Shown here one piece after another: positions 34,415 to 41,868 of a stretch of DNA of 64,000 nt; positions within the stretch are counted from its first letter, which is position 1, and each line of letters starts with the position of its first letter. Origin of the DNA: Thermoplasmatota archaeon (GTDB lineage: Archaea; Thermoplasmatota; Thermoplasmata; Thermoplasmatales; GCA-001856825); assembly GCA_023381415.1 (NCBI GenBank), contig JAMCUN010000007.1, positions 1 to 64,000 on the forward strand, in the 5' to 3' direction. The translations under genes and the position numbers were made by a program. The notes under the pieces were generated by a model. It saw only the letters and a program-made list of their open reading frames with translations, had not been told where the DNA came from and made no database searches.

Positions 34415-34899
34415 AAGTACAATTTCTCTATCTCCAGCACCTCGCCTGAATTTTTTGCCTTTGAGTAGTCATCCAGTGGATTCCTGTTTAGGTTCAGGAA
34501 CTGAATCCCCCAAGAGAATTTTTGGAGGAGTTTCTCCGCAGTTTCTCTCTGTCCTAGGATGTAATAGGACGCAGCGATTGCCTCGACTGTCGAGAGCTTA
34601 TACGGCTTTCCGTAATTCACCGGATTGGCCGCTAGCAAGAATGGCAAGGAACGTGTGGACTCTGGGGGAAAATGATAATTGCCGACGTTCTCCCAGGAAA
34701 CATCTATCGCAACAAGATGTCTGTATGCTGAGTCTGCCGGAGAAAGCCTGATCATGGAGTCAGAGTAGAGGATGACGCTTCTAGAAGGGATCCTGCCGAT
34801 GAAGGCTGCAAGTCCCAGTCTCCTGAGCTTCCTGGCTGAACACTTCTTCGGGTCGTCTTCGTTCTTGTAAAGGATCAGGGGCAGGGTATCCACCATCAC
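34411..34899 (-). CDS. tsr3: Tsr3-type rRNA aminocarboxypropyltransferase
   Basis: The 162-residue product has the Tsr3 signature: DPKKCSARKLRRLGLA, VAIDVSWENV, RSLPFLLAANPVNYGKPYKL and SWGIQFLNLNRNPLDDY. Tsr3 uses SAM to add the acp group to the hypermodified uridine of small-subunit rRNA late in ribosome assembly. The gene is convergent with the PP-loop gene, sharing 4 bases. Confidence 0.9.
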   Translation of the reverse strand: MMVDTLPLILYKNEDDPKKCSARKLRRLGLAAFIGRIPSRSVILYSDSMIRLSPADSAYRHLVAIDVSWENVGNYHFPPESTRSLPFLLAANPVNYGKPYKLSTVEAIAASYYILGQRETAEKLLQKFSWGIQFLNLNRNPLDDYSKAKNSGEVLEIEKLYF

Positions 34900-34951
34900 G
34901 TTTGAAGTATGAATTAAGATAAATCTTTATTCGCATCCTCCATCATCACCC

Positions 34952-36214
34952 ATGTCCAGCTCTAGTATTTCTGGATTCTACAAGCTATCCGTAGAGGAGA
35001 GGAGGGATATTCTGAAAAAGATGGGGAACCTCAGTGAGGACGAGATGACCCTCTTGAGGAATATGGGTAGTCTGGGGGAATCCACAGCTGACCACATGAT
35101 AGAGAATGTAGTTTCAGTTATGGAGATCCCAGTGGGAATTGCAGTTAATTTCCTTGTCAACGATAGGGACTACCTTGTACCTATGGCTATTGAAGAACCA
35201 AGCGTGGTAGCTGCGGCATCAAATGCGGCAAGAATGGCCAGGGTAAAAGGGGGCTTCAGATCTGTTTCAACCGAACCCATTATGATCGGGCAGATTGAAA
35301 TGACAGGGACTTCAGACCCATTCGGAGCGAAGTTCAGAATACTTGAAAAGAAGAAGGAGCTTTTGGATCTGGCAAATTCTCAGGACCCGGTGCTCCTGAA
35401 GGTTGGCGGAGGGGCAAAGGACATTGAAGTGAGGGTCATAGACGAGAAGGAACCTATGGTGGTTGTTCATCTTATAGTCGACGTGAGGGACGCAATGGGC
35501 GCAAACGCTGTCAACACAATGGCGGAATACCTGGCCCCGCACATAGCAGAAATAGCTAAGGGAAACGTTAGATTGAGGATATTAAGCAACCTGGCAACTT
35601 ACAGAATGACAAGGTCGTATGCGGTGTTTGACAGGAAGACAATAGGAGGAGACGATGCAGTCAATGGTATTGTGGAAGCCTACAGGTTCGCAAGCATCGA
35701 CCCGTACAGGGCGACCACGCACAACAAAGGGATAATGAACGGAATAGATGCCGTGTTGATTGCAACAGCAAATGACTGGAGAGCCATAGAAGCCGGGGCG
35801 CATGCGTACGCCGCAATGAACAAGTACACTTCCCTATCAAAGTGGGAGATAAATGACGAAGGGGATCTTGTCGGTTACATAGAGCTTCCACTGGCGGTTG
35901 GAATAGTTGGCGGAGCAACGGCTACACATCCGAAGGCGAAGCTCATGAGGAAGATCCTCGGAATTACGTCTGCAAAGGAGTTTGCAAACGTTCTTGCATC
36001 AGTAGGGCTGGCACAGAACTTCGGGGCAATAAGGGCCCTTGCAATGGAGGGGATTCAGAAAGGCCACATGGAACTGCACGCAAGGAATGTTGCAGTGTCA
36101 GCAGGTGCGAAAGGGGAAGAGATTGATAAATTGGCAGAAATGATGGTCAGGGAGAGGAAAATCAGGGTGGATGTGGCAGGGGAGATGCTTAAGAAGTTGA
36201 GAGGCACTAACTAG
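34952..36214 (+). CDS. mvaA: Hydroxymethylglutaryl-CoA reductase, class II
   Basis: The 420-residue enzyme is the bacterial-type (class II) HMG-CoA reductase. Catalytic residues are visible: E82 in EEPSVVAAAS, K259 in THNKGIMNGID, D275 in ANDWRAIEAG and H376 in ELHARNV. It makes mevalonate for isoprenoid lipids with NAD(P)H. The Thermoplasmatales and Archaeoglobales are known to have replaced the archaeal class I enzyme with this type by transfer from bacteria. The start is an ATG with an A/T-rich box about 25 bases upstream. Confidence 0.92.
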   Translation: MSSSSISGFYKLSVEERRDILKKMGNLSEDEMTLLRNMGSLGESTADHMIENVVSVMEIPVGIAVNFLVNDRDYLVPMAIEEPSVVAAASNAARMARVKGGFRSVSTEPIMIGQIEMTGTSDPFGAKFRILEKKKELLDLANSQDPVLLKVGGGAKDIEVRVIDEKEPMVVVHLIVDVRDAMGANAVNTMAEYLAPHIAEIAKGNVRLRILSNLATYRMTRSYAVFDRKTIGGDDAVNGIVEAYRFASIDPYRATTHNKGIMNGIDAVLIATANDWRAIEAGAHAYAAMNKYTSLSKWEINDEGDLVGYIELPLAVGIVGGATATHPKAKLMRKILGITSAKEFANVLASVGLAQNFGAIRALAMEGIQKGHMELHARNVAVSAGAKGEEIDKLAEMMVRERKIRVDVAGEMLKKLRGTN

Positions 36215-36735
36215 GTACTGGAGCTGAAGGAATTCCCATCATTTTCATCCCAGACATTCCTTTCGGATTCTACATAGATCCCATCCTTTGAGTCGCCCCT
36301 GAACCTAGACGTGACGTTCCAGTACCTGTCCCATATCAGGAGGATGAAATGCTGACTGTCCACCTTCCTGTTTTCCGGATCTCCTCTTATCTTATTTAGA
36401 AAGGCAGTGTCCTCGATGGAGTCATCCGCTATCGTGTCAACGTACTTTTCCATCATAGCCCTCAAGGCTATCCTGCCAAATACCGGGTATTTCTTCAGAA
36501 GTTCAAGTTCCTGAGGTGTCTGGTCGACTATCTCATTCAGGTAAACCTTCCCACCCTCTATCCTCAGTGTCCCAACTTCCCTGTCAGATATGACTATGTT
36601 GACCAATCCATCCTTCTTTTCAGATTCTATTTTGCTCAATAATTCTGCAAACGACTCGTTTTCATACGGTACTTTCATTGAACTTGATATTCCCCTGTAC
36701 ACTACCTTACGTTCCTCATCTTCAGATCTTTCCAT
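36211..36735 (-). CDS. Uncharacterised protein, possibly DUF4388-like
   Basis: The 174-residue product is not firmly recognised. The N-terminal region (FAELLSKIESEKKDGLVNIV, then VGTLRIEGGKVYLNEI) resembles DUF4388-type modules that occur with regulatory systems. The C-terminus is acidic and Ser-rich, ending in NDGNSFSSST. It is convergent with mvaA, overlapping it by 4 bases. The function is unknown. Confidence 0.5.
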   Translation of the reverse strand: MERSEDEERKVVYRGISSSMKVPYENESFAELLSKIESEKKDGLVNIVISDREVGTLRIEGGKVYLNEIVDQTPQELELLKKYPVFGRIALRAMMEKYVDTIADDSIEDTAFLNKIRGDPENRKVDSQHFILLIWDRYWNVTSRFRGDSKDGIYVESERNVWDENDGNSFSSST

Positions 36736-36839
36736 TACTCTAAAGGAAACAGAATCAATAGATAAACATTAATGCAGCAAATGGAGCTAAATATTCAACA
36801 GAAAATGTTAATATAGAGCATTTATCACGTTTGATTGTG

Positions 36840-37010
36840 ATGCAGAAACTAGGAGAGGTCGATGTATATCACGACGGGGAGACATTTAGGGTAGTCATCT
36901 CATATTCGAACGGTGATGAGCTTGTACTGGAAGGTGAGGATCTAGAAGAGATTCTAGATCAACTGGCTACAGAAATGTCCGACAAGTATGGTAAGATACA
37001 GCGGGGATAG
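36840..37010 (+). CDS. Small acidic protein of 56 residues
   Basis: A short gene with an ATG at 36840 (a GTG directly before it is also in frame). The product is MQKLGEVDVYHDGETFRVVI, then SYSNGDELVLEGEDLEEILDQL, and a polar tail. It reads as a compact beta-beta-beta-alpha protein. An A/T-rich box (ATGTTAATATAG) lies about 25-30 bases upstream. The TAG stop at 37008-37010 falls inside the first 10 bases of tRNA-Ser, so the mRNA and the tRNA precursor share sequence. Not recognised; real by composition and context. Confidence 0.5.
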   Translation: MQKLGEVDVYHDGETFRVVISYSNGDELVLEGEDLEEILDQLATEMSDKYGKIQRG

Positions 37011-37081
37011 CCGAGCGGTAAGGCGACGGCCTGCTAAGCCGTTTCCCTTTGGGAGCGGGGGTTCGATTCCCCCTCCCCGCG
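37001..37081 (+). tRNA. tRNA-Ser (anticodon GCT)
   Basis: A class II tRNA of 81 bases. The acceptor is GCGGGGA/TCCCCGC, the anticodon arm is ACGGC-CTGCTAA-GCCGT with GCT, there is a long variable arm, and the T arm is GGGGG-TTCGATT-CCCCC. The discriminator is G. It is followed by a decayed accessory patch with a transposase remnant. Confidence 0.95.
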
Positions 37082-37383
37082 TTCAATTCGGTTCGATTAT
37101 TTCTTGTTCTCATGTTGTCTCACCCTGATTTTCAATACTTTCTTGAAGGACGGCGGAAGCAATCTGGTACTGCTCAGTGCTTCAACTTCCTTAGACCGTA
37201 CTACATACGAAATGGTGGACTTCGACCTCCTAAGCTTTATTCGATTCTATATCGTTGAGTTGGTCTGAGTAGTTACGACATTTTGGTATGTTCCAGGCGT
37301 GCGTTTAGAACTCAGAATCTATGTAAAAGTTGATTGCAATTTCCCTTAGGATAGCTCTACTCCCGCACTTCAAAAAGACTTAA
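37082..37383. other. Gene-free stretch between tRNA-Ser and a transposase remnant
   Basis: This 302-base stretch has no credible frame and no clear duplicate of the tRNA-Ser 3' end that would mark an attachment site. The right boundary is the first in-frame codon after a stop in the transposase remnant. It may hold older decayed element sequence. Confidence 0.4.
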
Positions 37384-37734
37384 AGAAACTTCGAGTATCT
37401 CTCCAAGAGGGGAGTTGAGGCTGTGATTCCCACCATGAGCAACTCCAGATCCCTGTCGAGTGGAGGTTCTTCAGCGAGGGGGAGGATGGTCAGGAGGATA
37501 ATGGAAATTGGTCTGGAGGAATGGAAGAGGGAAGTGGATTATGGCAAGAGGTGGAGGGTGGAGATATTCTTTTCCGCTCTGAAGCGCACTGTGGGAGAGG
37601 TGATCACGGCCAACAAACTCCTCTACCAGATACAGGAGGCAATCATGAAGATATATGCATATTTCCTGATGAGAAAGAACACGGTGGTGAACTTAATGGT
37701 TGTTGTCCACATTTGTTCTTCCAGCTACTGCTAG
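37384..37734 (+). pseudogene. C-terminal remnant of an IS5-type transposase
   Basis: The frame is open from just after a stop at 37381 to 37734. It reads RNFEYLSKRGVEAVIPTM, a Ser/Arg-rich linker, then KRWRVEIFFSALKRTVGEV, in which the Glu is the third acidic residue of a DDE transposase, and EAIMKIYAYFLMRK. The first two catalytic Asp regions and the inverted repeats are absent. There is no proper start codon before the conserved part. It is a truncated, inactive insertion-sequence fragment. Confidence 0.75.
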
Positions 37735-38321
37735 AACATAATTATAGGGAATGTAACAGTGGTCACATAACTGCTGCTCTGTTCATGATAAACCCATAGA
37801 GTTGGAGTGAGGGAGATTGCAACGTTGAAAGTTCCAGTGTAGTTTCCGGGGACGTATTCACCATCGTGGAATGAATTTGGAGGGATCGGGTACGTAAAAT
37901 TATACACAGCTACTATCACACTATTCTGATGATATTGCGATAAATGAAAGTTAATAATAGGGAGCTGGAAAGGTGACGATGAGTTCTCGATATATCCCGA
38001 GATCGCTACGACTCTAAGTCCAAGAGAGAATGGGTCCATGTTTTTGCTCTCACTTATCACGTTAATGTAGAAAAGGTAGGTATACGTAAGACCTGTATCG
38101 ACTACACCTATCCTAAAATTCTTAACCGTTTGTGTGTCACTGTAGATTATCACAGAGGACTTGACACCTGCAACAGTCTCGTTAATGTATGCAGGCGAAT
38201 ATAGTTCGGAGGTTGGATGCGAGATCCCGGGCACGTACGGAACACTGGAATAACTATAATAAGTGAAAATCAAGAAAAGGGAAACAGCAATAGTTGCTAT
38301 GAGTATTATGGCTCTTTTCAT
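37731..38321 (-). CDS. Exported or membrane-anchored protein of unknown function
   Basis: The 196-residue product has one hydrophobic N-terminal segment (about 5-22) after MKR, then a long extracellular beta-rich part with several NxS/T sites (NETV, NSSS, NFTY, NYTG). No domain is recognised. It resembles other single-anchor surface proteins of cell-wall-less archaea. Its stop overlaps the end of the transposase remnant by 4 bases. It has no operon partner. Confidence 0.5.
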   Translation of the reverse strand: MKRAIILIATIAVSLFLIFTYYSYSSVPYVPGISHPTSELYSPAYINETVAGVKSSVIIYSDTQTVKNFRIGVVDTGLTYTYLFYINVISESKNMDPFSLGLRVVAISGYIENSSSPFQLPIINFHLSQYHQNSVIVAVYNFTYPIPPNSFHDGEYVPGNYTGTFNVAISLTPTLWVYHEQSSSYVTTVTFPIIMF

Positions 38322-38637
38322 CTCTCTTTACCACACCTCAATACTGTGCCAGATATATGGGTTCCGTTACTTACCATGACGACATCCCACGCAGCTGCGT
38401 ATTTTAGATTTCCAAATTCAGGGGTTACATTTGGACCGCTGAAAATTAATGAGACGATCCTTAACTAAAATAGCTTATACAGATCGTAGCCACTTTCAAA
38501 TTGTGTTCATCTTAAAGGTATTCTGTATGTGTTTTCACATCTCCAACGGTGGTCCATTGAAAGTTCGGACCATTCTTATTCTTAGAGTGTGACTGTGCAA
38601 TTCAGATTTTCAAATGAATGTTACTCAACAACCTTGA
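38322..38637. other. Gene-poor gap with a small inverted repeat
   Basis: No credible gene lies here. A six-base inverted repeat TGGTCC (38550-38555) / GGACCA (38567-38572) is present. The left end should hold the promoter of the minus-strand surface protein gene. Confidence 0.3.
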
Positions 38638-38979
38638 TCAATTTGCTTTTAGCCCTCTAAAAGCCTTATCCAGTGTTATAAGAACTTCGTCATTGGCAAC
38701 AGATACCCCAGAAATTAAGAGATCGTTAACACTAATCGTATTTCCATTTAGTGCTCAGTATGTTCTGGCAGATGTAATTGTTGACGGGTTATTCTATTGA
38801 TATATTCACAAGTTCTTGACTCCATCACCTAGTCTTTCTATATTTTTGTATTTCAGTAACCCATATTCATTGACAAAAGTACTCGACAACTAGTCATCAT
38901 TTAAGTCATTAACCATTTCCACGATCTTTTGCTTACCTATTAAGTGATATTTGATGATGTTGGTATCAAGTAACGCCAT
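38638..38979 (-). pseudogene. VapC-type PIN-domain toxin with four in-frame stop codons
   Basis: One minus-strand frame of 114 codons matches a whole PIN protein. It begins MALLDTNIIKYHLIG (first Asp at codon 5), contains STFVNEYGLL (Glu at codon 38), SVNDLLISGVSVAND (Asp at codon 86) and VLITLDKAFRGLKAN (Asp at codon 104). All four PIN acidic positions are kept. Codons 30 (TAG), 58 (TGA), 62 (TAG) and 75 (TGA) are stops, and no frameshift is needed. It starts directly after the TAG of the gene at 38980. It is an inactivated toxin of a toxin-antitoxin pair. Confidence 0.8.
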
Positions 38980-39273
38980 CTAATCAAGACCCTTCCACGT
39001 TTGCCAGTCTGTCCTATTAAATCTGACTCTTGAATTTCTCCAGTTCTTCGAAGTCTGAGCTAAACTCACTGTATAACTTTTAAAATTTCCAGTCCCTTTG
39101 GAATCCTTTACAATTTTAAGCACTGCATCCAAAGGTGACATGTTTTCGCCCTCTATTTTAACTAATGCGTTATATGCTGAATTGAAAGCTTGGCTGGTTC
39201 TGTCTATACCTACAGTATGCGTATCTATACCTTGATGTTCGGACTTATAGAGATGGAAATGAAGATCATTCAA
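38980..39273 (-). CDS. Small protein in the antitoxin position ahead of the VapC pseudogene
   Basis: The 97-residue product is intact and not recognised. It is polar and basic (SYTVSLAQTSKNWRNSRVRF near the C-terminus), with a helix in MSPLDAVLKIVKDSK. The stop TAG is followed at once by the ATG of the PIN pseudogene, as in toxin-antitoxin pairs. An A/T-rich box lies about 25 bases upstream. It could be the antitoxin, but no known VapB motif (AbrB, RHH, Phd) is visible. Confidence 0.45.
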   Translation of the reverse strand: MNDLHFHLYKSEHQGIDTHTVGIDRTSQAFNSAYNALVKIEGENMSPLDAVLKIVKDSKGTGNFKSYTVSLAQTSKNWRNSRVRFNRTDWQTWKGLD

Positions 39274-39359
39274 ACTTTATAGAAAAATGAAAGAAAAAAA
39301 TAGAGCGCGCCTTGTTCAAGATTTCATCAGGCCTCTTATGAGGTCAAGATGTGCGTCTT

Positions 39360-39620
39360 TCAAAGAACCCTGCTGACTTCCGTTACTGTGTGTATTGTCG
39401 GGGGGTTAACCTTGGCGAGTAGCTCGGAGAGTGAGGATGAACTAGGGGCTTCCCAGTTGCATATTGCCTTGTTTCTTCCCTTAAGCAGCTGAACTCCCTT
39501 CAATGCAAATCCTGGAGGTAACGTTCCCTTCTTCTGCATCTCTATTATTCCACCGACTACCTTCATCACATTTTCTCCGTCTTCTTTCTTCCACTCATGT
39601 TCAATTATTACTTCAACCAT
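39360..39620 (-). CDS. Small uncharacterised protein, DUF4242/ferredoxin-like fold in outline
   Basis: From the ATG at 39620 the product has 86 residues: MVEVIIEHEWKKEDGENVMK, EMQKKGTLPPGFALKGVQLL, RNKAICNWEAPSSSSLSELL and VTEVSRVL. The strand-helix-strand-helix order and the short length fit small alpha/beta dimeric-barrel proteins. An upstream start at 39713 would run into the divergent gene and is not preferred. It is divergent from the Bat-like gene with about 60 bases between starts. Confidence 0.5.
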   Translation of the reverse strand: MVEVIIEHEWKKEDGENVMKVVGGIIEMQKKGTLPPGFALKGVQLLKGRNKAICNWEAPSSSSLSELLAKVNPPTIHTVTEVSRVL

Positions 39621-39659
39621 TTTTATCAACACTACATTCATGAAAAGGTAATATAATTG

Positions 39660-39679
39660 ATACCGTTCCAGACCGGTAT
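39660..39679. promoter_or_regulatory. Inverted repeat ATACCG-N8-CGGTAT before the Bat-like gene
   Basis: Six-base arms separated by eight bases end directly at the ATG of the plus-strand regulator (39680). The TATA-like TAATATAATTG lies just upstream at about 39650-39659. The site could bind an autoregulator and serve the short divergent promoter region it shares with the minus-strand gene. Confidence 0.3.
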
Positions 39680-40372
39680 ATGGATGAAATTGAGATAGAA
39701 TTGACAAACTCAACTCCTTTTACCCTTCTGTCTAAGGACTTTCCGGACCTGACAATCTTCAGATGGTGCAGTTCAGAAGTAGATTATGTTGAAATGTACG
39801 GACCGAAGGAGAGGGTTGATAGAGCATCGCGGAAGTTGAAGCAGATTACAAAAGAGATCCACAGCTTCGTCGTGATTTCTAATTCTCAGGAAAATCAATC
39901 GTCAACAGCAATATCATGTAGATGCAACATTCATAATTCCACAATCAGACTTGCTGAATCTACCAACCTGCTCTGGGAAGCGCCGGCGGTATACAAAGAA
40001 GGGAAAGAGAGGTTAAGGTTGGTTTCATTTTCCGACAGGGAACTTAGATCGTTCTTTGACAAAGCGTCAGCCTATGGTGAAGTGAATGTAATCAAGAAGA
40101 AGAGAATAGAACCAGGATCATTGAGGGATGTATATAACATTTCATTGAAGCAGCTATTTGGATCCTTATCAAACAAACAAGCGAAATATCTGAGCGAAGC
40201 AATAAGTAGAGGGTTCTTCGATTCTCCAAAGAAAGTGAAACTTGAAGAACTTGCCAGGACACAACGGATCAAGAAATCTACTATGCAGGAGCATGTGAAC
40301 AAAGCTAAGCTAAAACTTGCTACGTCTATTGAACCATATCTCAGTCTGTATATTCTATCGCTTAAAGAATAG
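39680..40372 (+). CDS. Bat-like helix-turn-helix transcriptional regulator
   Basis: The 230-residue product ends in a bacterio-opsin-activator-type HTH: LSNKQAKYLSEAISRGFFDSPKKVKLEELARTQRIKKSTMQEHVNKAK, where KKVKLEELA and KSTMQEHVNKA are the two helices. The N-terminal 150 residues are an unassigned sensor-like domain with four cysteines at most. Bat-type proteins regulate neighbouring genes in response to redox or oxygen; targets here are unknown. It sits just after an inverted repeat that may be its own site. Confidence 0.72.
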   Translation: MDEIEIELTNSTPFTLLSKDFPDLTIFRWCSSEVDYVEMYGPKERVDRASRKLKQITKEIHSFVVISNSQENQSSTAISCRCNIHNSTIRLAESTNLLWEAPAVYKEGKERLRLVSFSDRELRSFFDKASAYGEVNVIKKKRIEPGSLRDVYNISLKQLFGSLSNKQAKYLSEAISRGFFDSPKKVKLEELARTQRIKKSTMQEHVNKAKLKLATSIEPYLSLYILSLKE

Positions 40373-40631
40373 GAAGCGATTAATTCAAACCGTAAGAGGA
40401 ATATATCCCCCCTCCGCTTAACTGATTCAATTGTCCTGGTCAAATTCTAATTGGGCCTTCTATTCAATCGAAATGCCACAGTTACGGATAGCATTTCAAG
40501 TTAAAATTGAATGAGAGTGTAACACAGTTCGCAAAAGTGATCGCAGTAATTTCGGTTATTCTTCCATTTCTTGAAAATGAACTGAGAGGAAGGGCACAAA
40601 ACTAAAGTATGATTAAATCTATATCTTCAGG
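40373..40631. other. Gene-free gap before the lysine-rich ORF
   Basis: This 259-base stretch is A/T-rich. No coding frame is credible. TGATTAAATC around 40611-40620 could be the TATA box of the 29-residue ORF that follows. Confidence 0.35.
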
Positions 40632-40721
40632 ATGCCATCAAAAAAATCTGCGAAGAAGGAACCTAAGAAAAAGGTTGAAAAGAAGAAGGGCAGTGTAAAG
40701 AAGTCAAGCAAGAAGAAGTGA
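40632..40721 (+). CDS. 29-residue lysine-rich peptide
   Basis: A complete short frame from ATG 40632 to TGA 40719-40721. It reads MPSKKSAKKEPKKK, then VEKKKGSVKKSSKKK: 15 of the 29 residues are lysine, with no hydrophobic core. A TATA-like TGATTAAATCTATAT lies about 20-25 bases upstream and a hairpin ending in T-rich sequence follows at 40762, so a short transcript is plausible. The composition recalls histone tails and small nucleic-acid-binding peptides, but a chance frame in A/G-rich DNA cannot be ruled out. Confidence 0.4.
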   Translation: MPSKKSAKKEPKKKVEKKKGSVKKSSKKK

Positions 40722-40761
40722 ATGAAGAAAATAGCAGAAGCTTGCAGAATTTATCTATCAG

Positions 40762-40787
40762 GGTTCCCAAGGGGAACCTCCTTTTAT
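40762..40787 (+). terminator. Hairpin plus T-run, terminator-like
   Basis: The arms GGTTCCC (40762-40768) and GGGAACC (40772-40778) form a seven-base stem with a three-base loop, followed by TCCTTTTATT. It lies 40 bases after the stop of the lysine-rich ORF. Confidence 0.5.
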
Positions 40788-40943
40788 TAGTTGCCTGATT
40801 GCGACAAGATAAGTATCGTTCTCTCCACATTAGTACCAAAAGCCCAAAGAATGAACATTAAAGCAATAATTTTCAGTTTTCAATTGAATTCGCATAATTG
40901 GTCATATCAGAAAAAACAAATAATCCGAACAAAATAGCTATCG

Positions 40944-41453
40944 ATGGCTAGTCTCAGCGAAATGATTGAACAGAAATTTTCTAAATTTCATTCCCAGAAA
41001 TTGGTGGTCCTCAAAATTCTCGAGTATGGGCTGAGGGTTGAAGGTGGTAGAGTTCTGTGCAATGATGTGGAAATAGAACTGCGATCTATTGCCAGGGAAT
41101 GTAAAGTCGATGCAAGGGCTGTAAAAGCAGCTATCAACAATATAGAGCAAGACAAGAAGTTGTCCAATATATTCAAGAACATGAAGTCGACTATCCACCT
41201 GGGCAGGGTCGCTCCTTTCCTTGGGATGGGAGAGATTGTCATAGAACCGTACGATGCCAGAGATTATGGAATAATCTACCAGACGGTGGAGGTCCTATGG
41301 AAGCATAAAGTAAGCATTAGGCAAGCAATAGGGGACGATCCGGAATTTGTAGAAGACCCTAAACTGTACATCATCACCGATTCACCGATTCCCGCTTCAA
41401 TAATACCTGAGCTTAAAAAGTCAAGCAAGATAAAGGGAGTGACGATTTACTGA
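40944..41453 (+). CDS. Archaeal predicted amino-acid-metabolism regulator with ACT domain
   Basis: The 169-residue product matches an archaeal family described as an ACT-domain regulator. The N-terminal half is a winged-helix-like region (SQKLVVLKILEYGL, then VEIELRSIARECKVDARAVKAAI). The C-terminal ACT-like half has APFLGMGEIVIEP, IYQTVEVLWKHKVSIRQAI and PKLYIITDSPIPASIIPEL. It probably binds an amino acid and controls transcription. An APC-type amino-acid permease follows, which fits, but about 400 bases separate them. Confidence 0.75.
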   Translation: MASLSEMIEQKFSKFHSQKLVVLKILEYGLRVEGGRVLCNDVEIELRSIARECKVDARAVKAAINNIEQDKKLSNIFKNMKSTIHLGRVAPFLGMGEIVIEPYDARDYGIIYQTVEVLWKHKVSIRQAIGDDPEFVEDPKLYIITDSPIPASIIPELKKSSKIKGVTIY

Positions 41454-41868
41454 CTAAACACTTTGAACCTACAAACCATATATCACGCATCAGATAGCAT
41501 CTTAGCGGACGAATTTTCTAAATCATCTCTTGAATTTGTTTTAAGGATTAACTTCATTTTCACCAAATCTGCTCCCAAAAAATACACAATTGAGGTTAGC
41601 CTCACCGTTTCAAAAACGCATCTTTCTATAATGGTAATAACAGCTGTTCCAGCAGCACGTATCCTCTGATCTCACCTGAATTTTGTTGCATCTTCTGAAT
41701 TCCCTGGTTGAATTTCCTTTGTATATTCGCTGGATAAGGTTAATATAGTACTATCATCTACCGTAAAGTACATATGACAACTGTAATGCTAAAATTGCTA
41801 CAATATTGTTACAGCCGAAGCATAAGTAGCGATGAAGCCCAGAAGGTGGGAGGATTGGAGATCATCAC
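41454..41868. other. 415-base gap with a promoter-like region ahead of the permease
   Basis: No credible gene lies here; two TTG or ATG frames have no recognisable features. TTAATATAG near 41739-41748 is a TATA candidate, leaving a leader of about 100 bases. The leader contains the ten-base palindrome ACAATATTGT (41800-41809), framed by CTGTAA and TTACAG. Confidence 0.4.
41800..41809. promoter_or_regulatory. Palindrome ACAATATTGT in the permease leader
   Basis: A perfect ten-base palindrome about 60 bases upstream of the permease ATG and 50-60 bases after the TATA candidate. The outer CTGTAA (41781) and TTACAG (41809 onward) form a second, wider inverted pair. A regulator site is possible. 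Confidence 0.25.

Noticed and set aside
38550-38572. Inverted repeat TGGTCC/GGACCA as an insertion-sequence end
   Set aside because: No matching second copy and no transposase in the right position.
39301-39345. Short hairpin GGCCTC-TTAT-GAGGTC after the small gene at 39360
   Set aside because: Stem is short with one G:T pair and no T-run follows on either strand, so a terminator call is not supported.
37082-41453. CRISPR array or integrase-borne element beside tRNA-Ser
   Set aside because: No regularly spaced repeats, no integrase gene and no duplicated tRNA end were found.
41463-41669. 68-codon frame before the permease gene
   Set aside because: TTG start, no promoter near it, no domain-like pattern.
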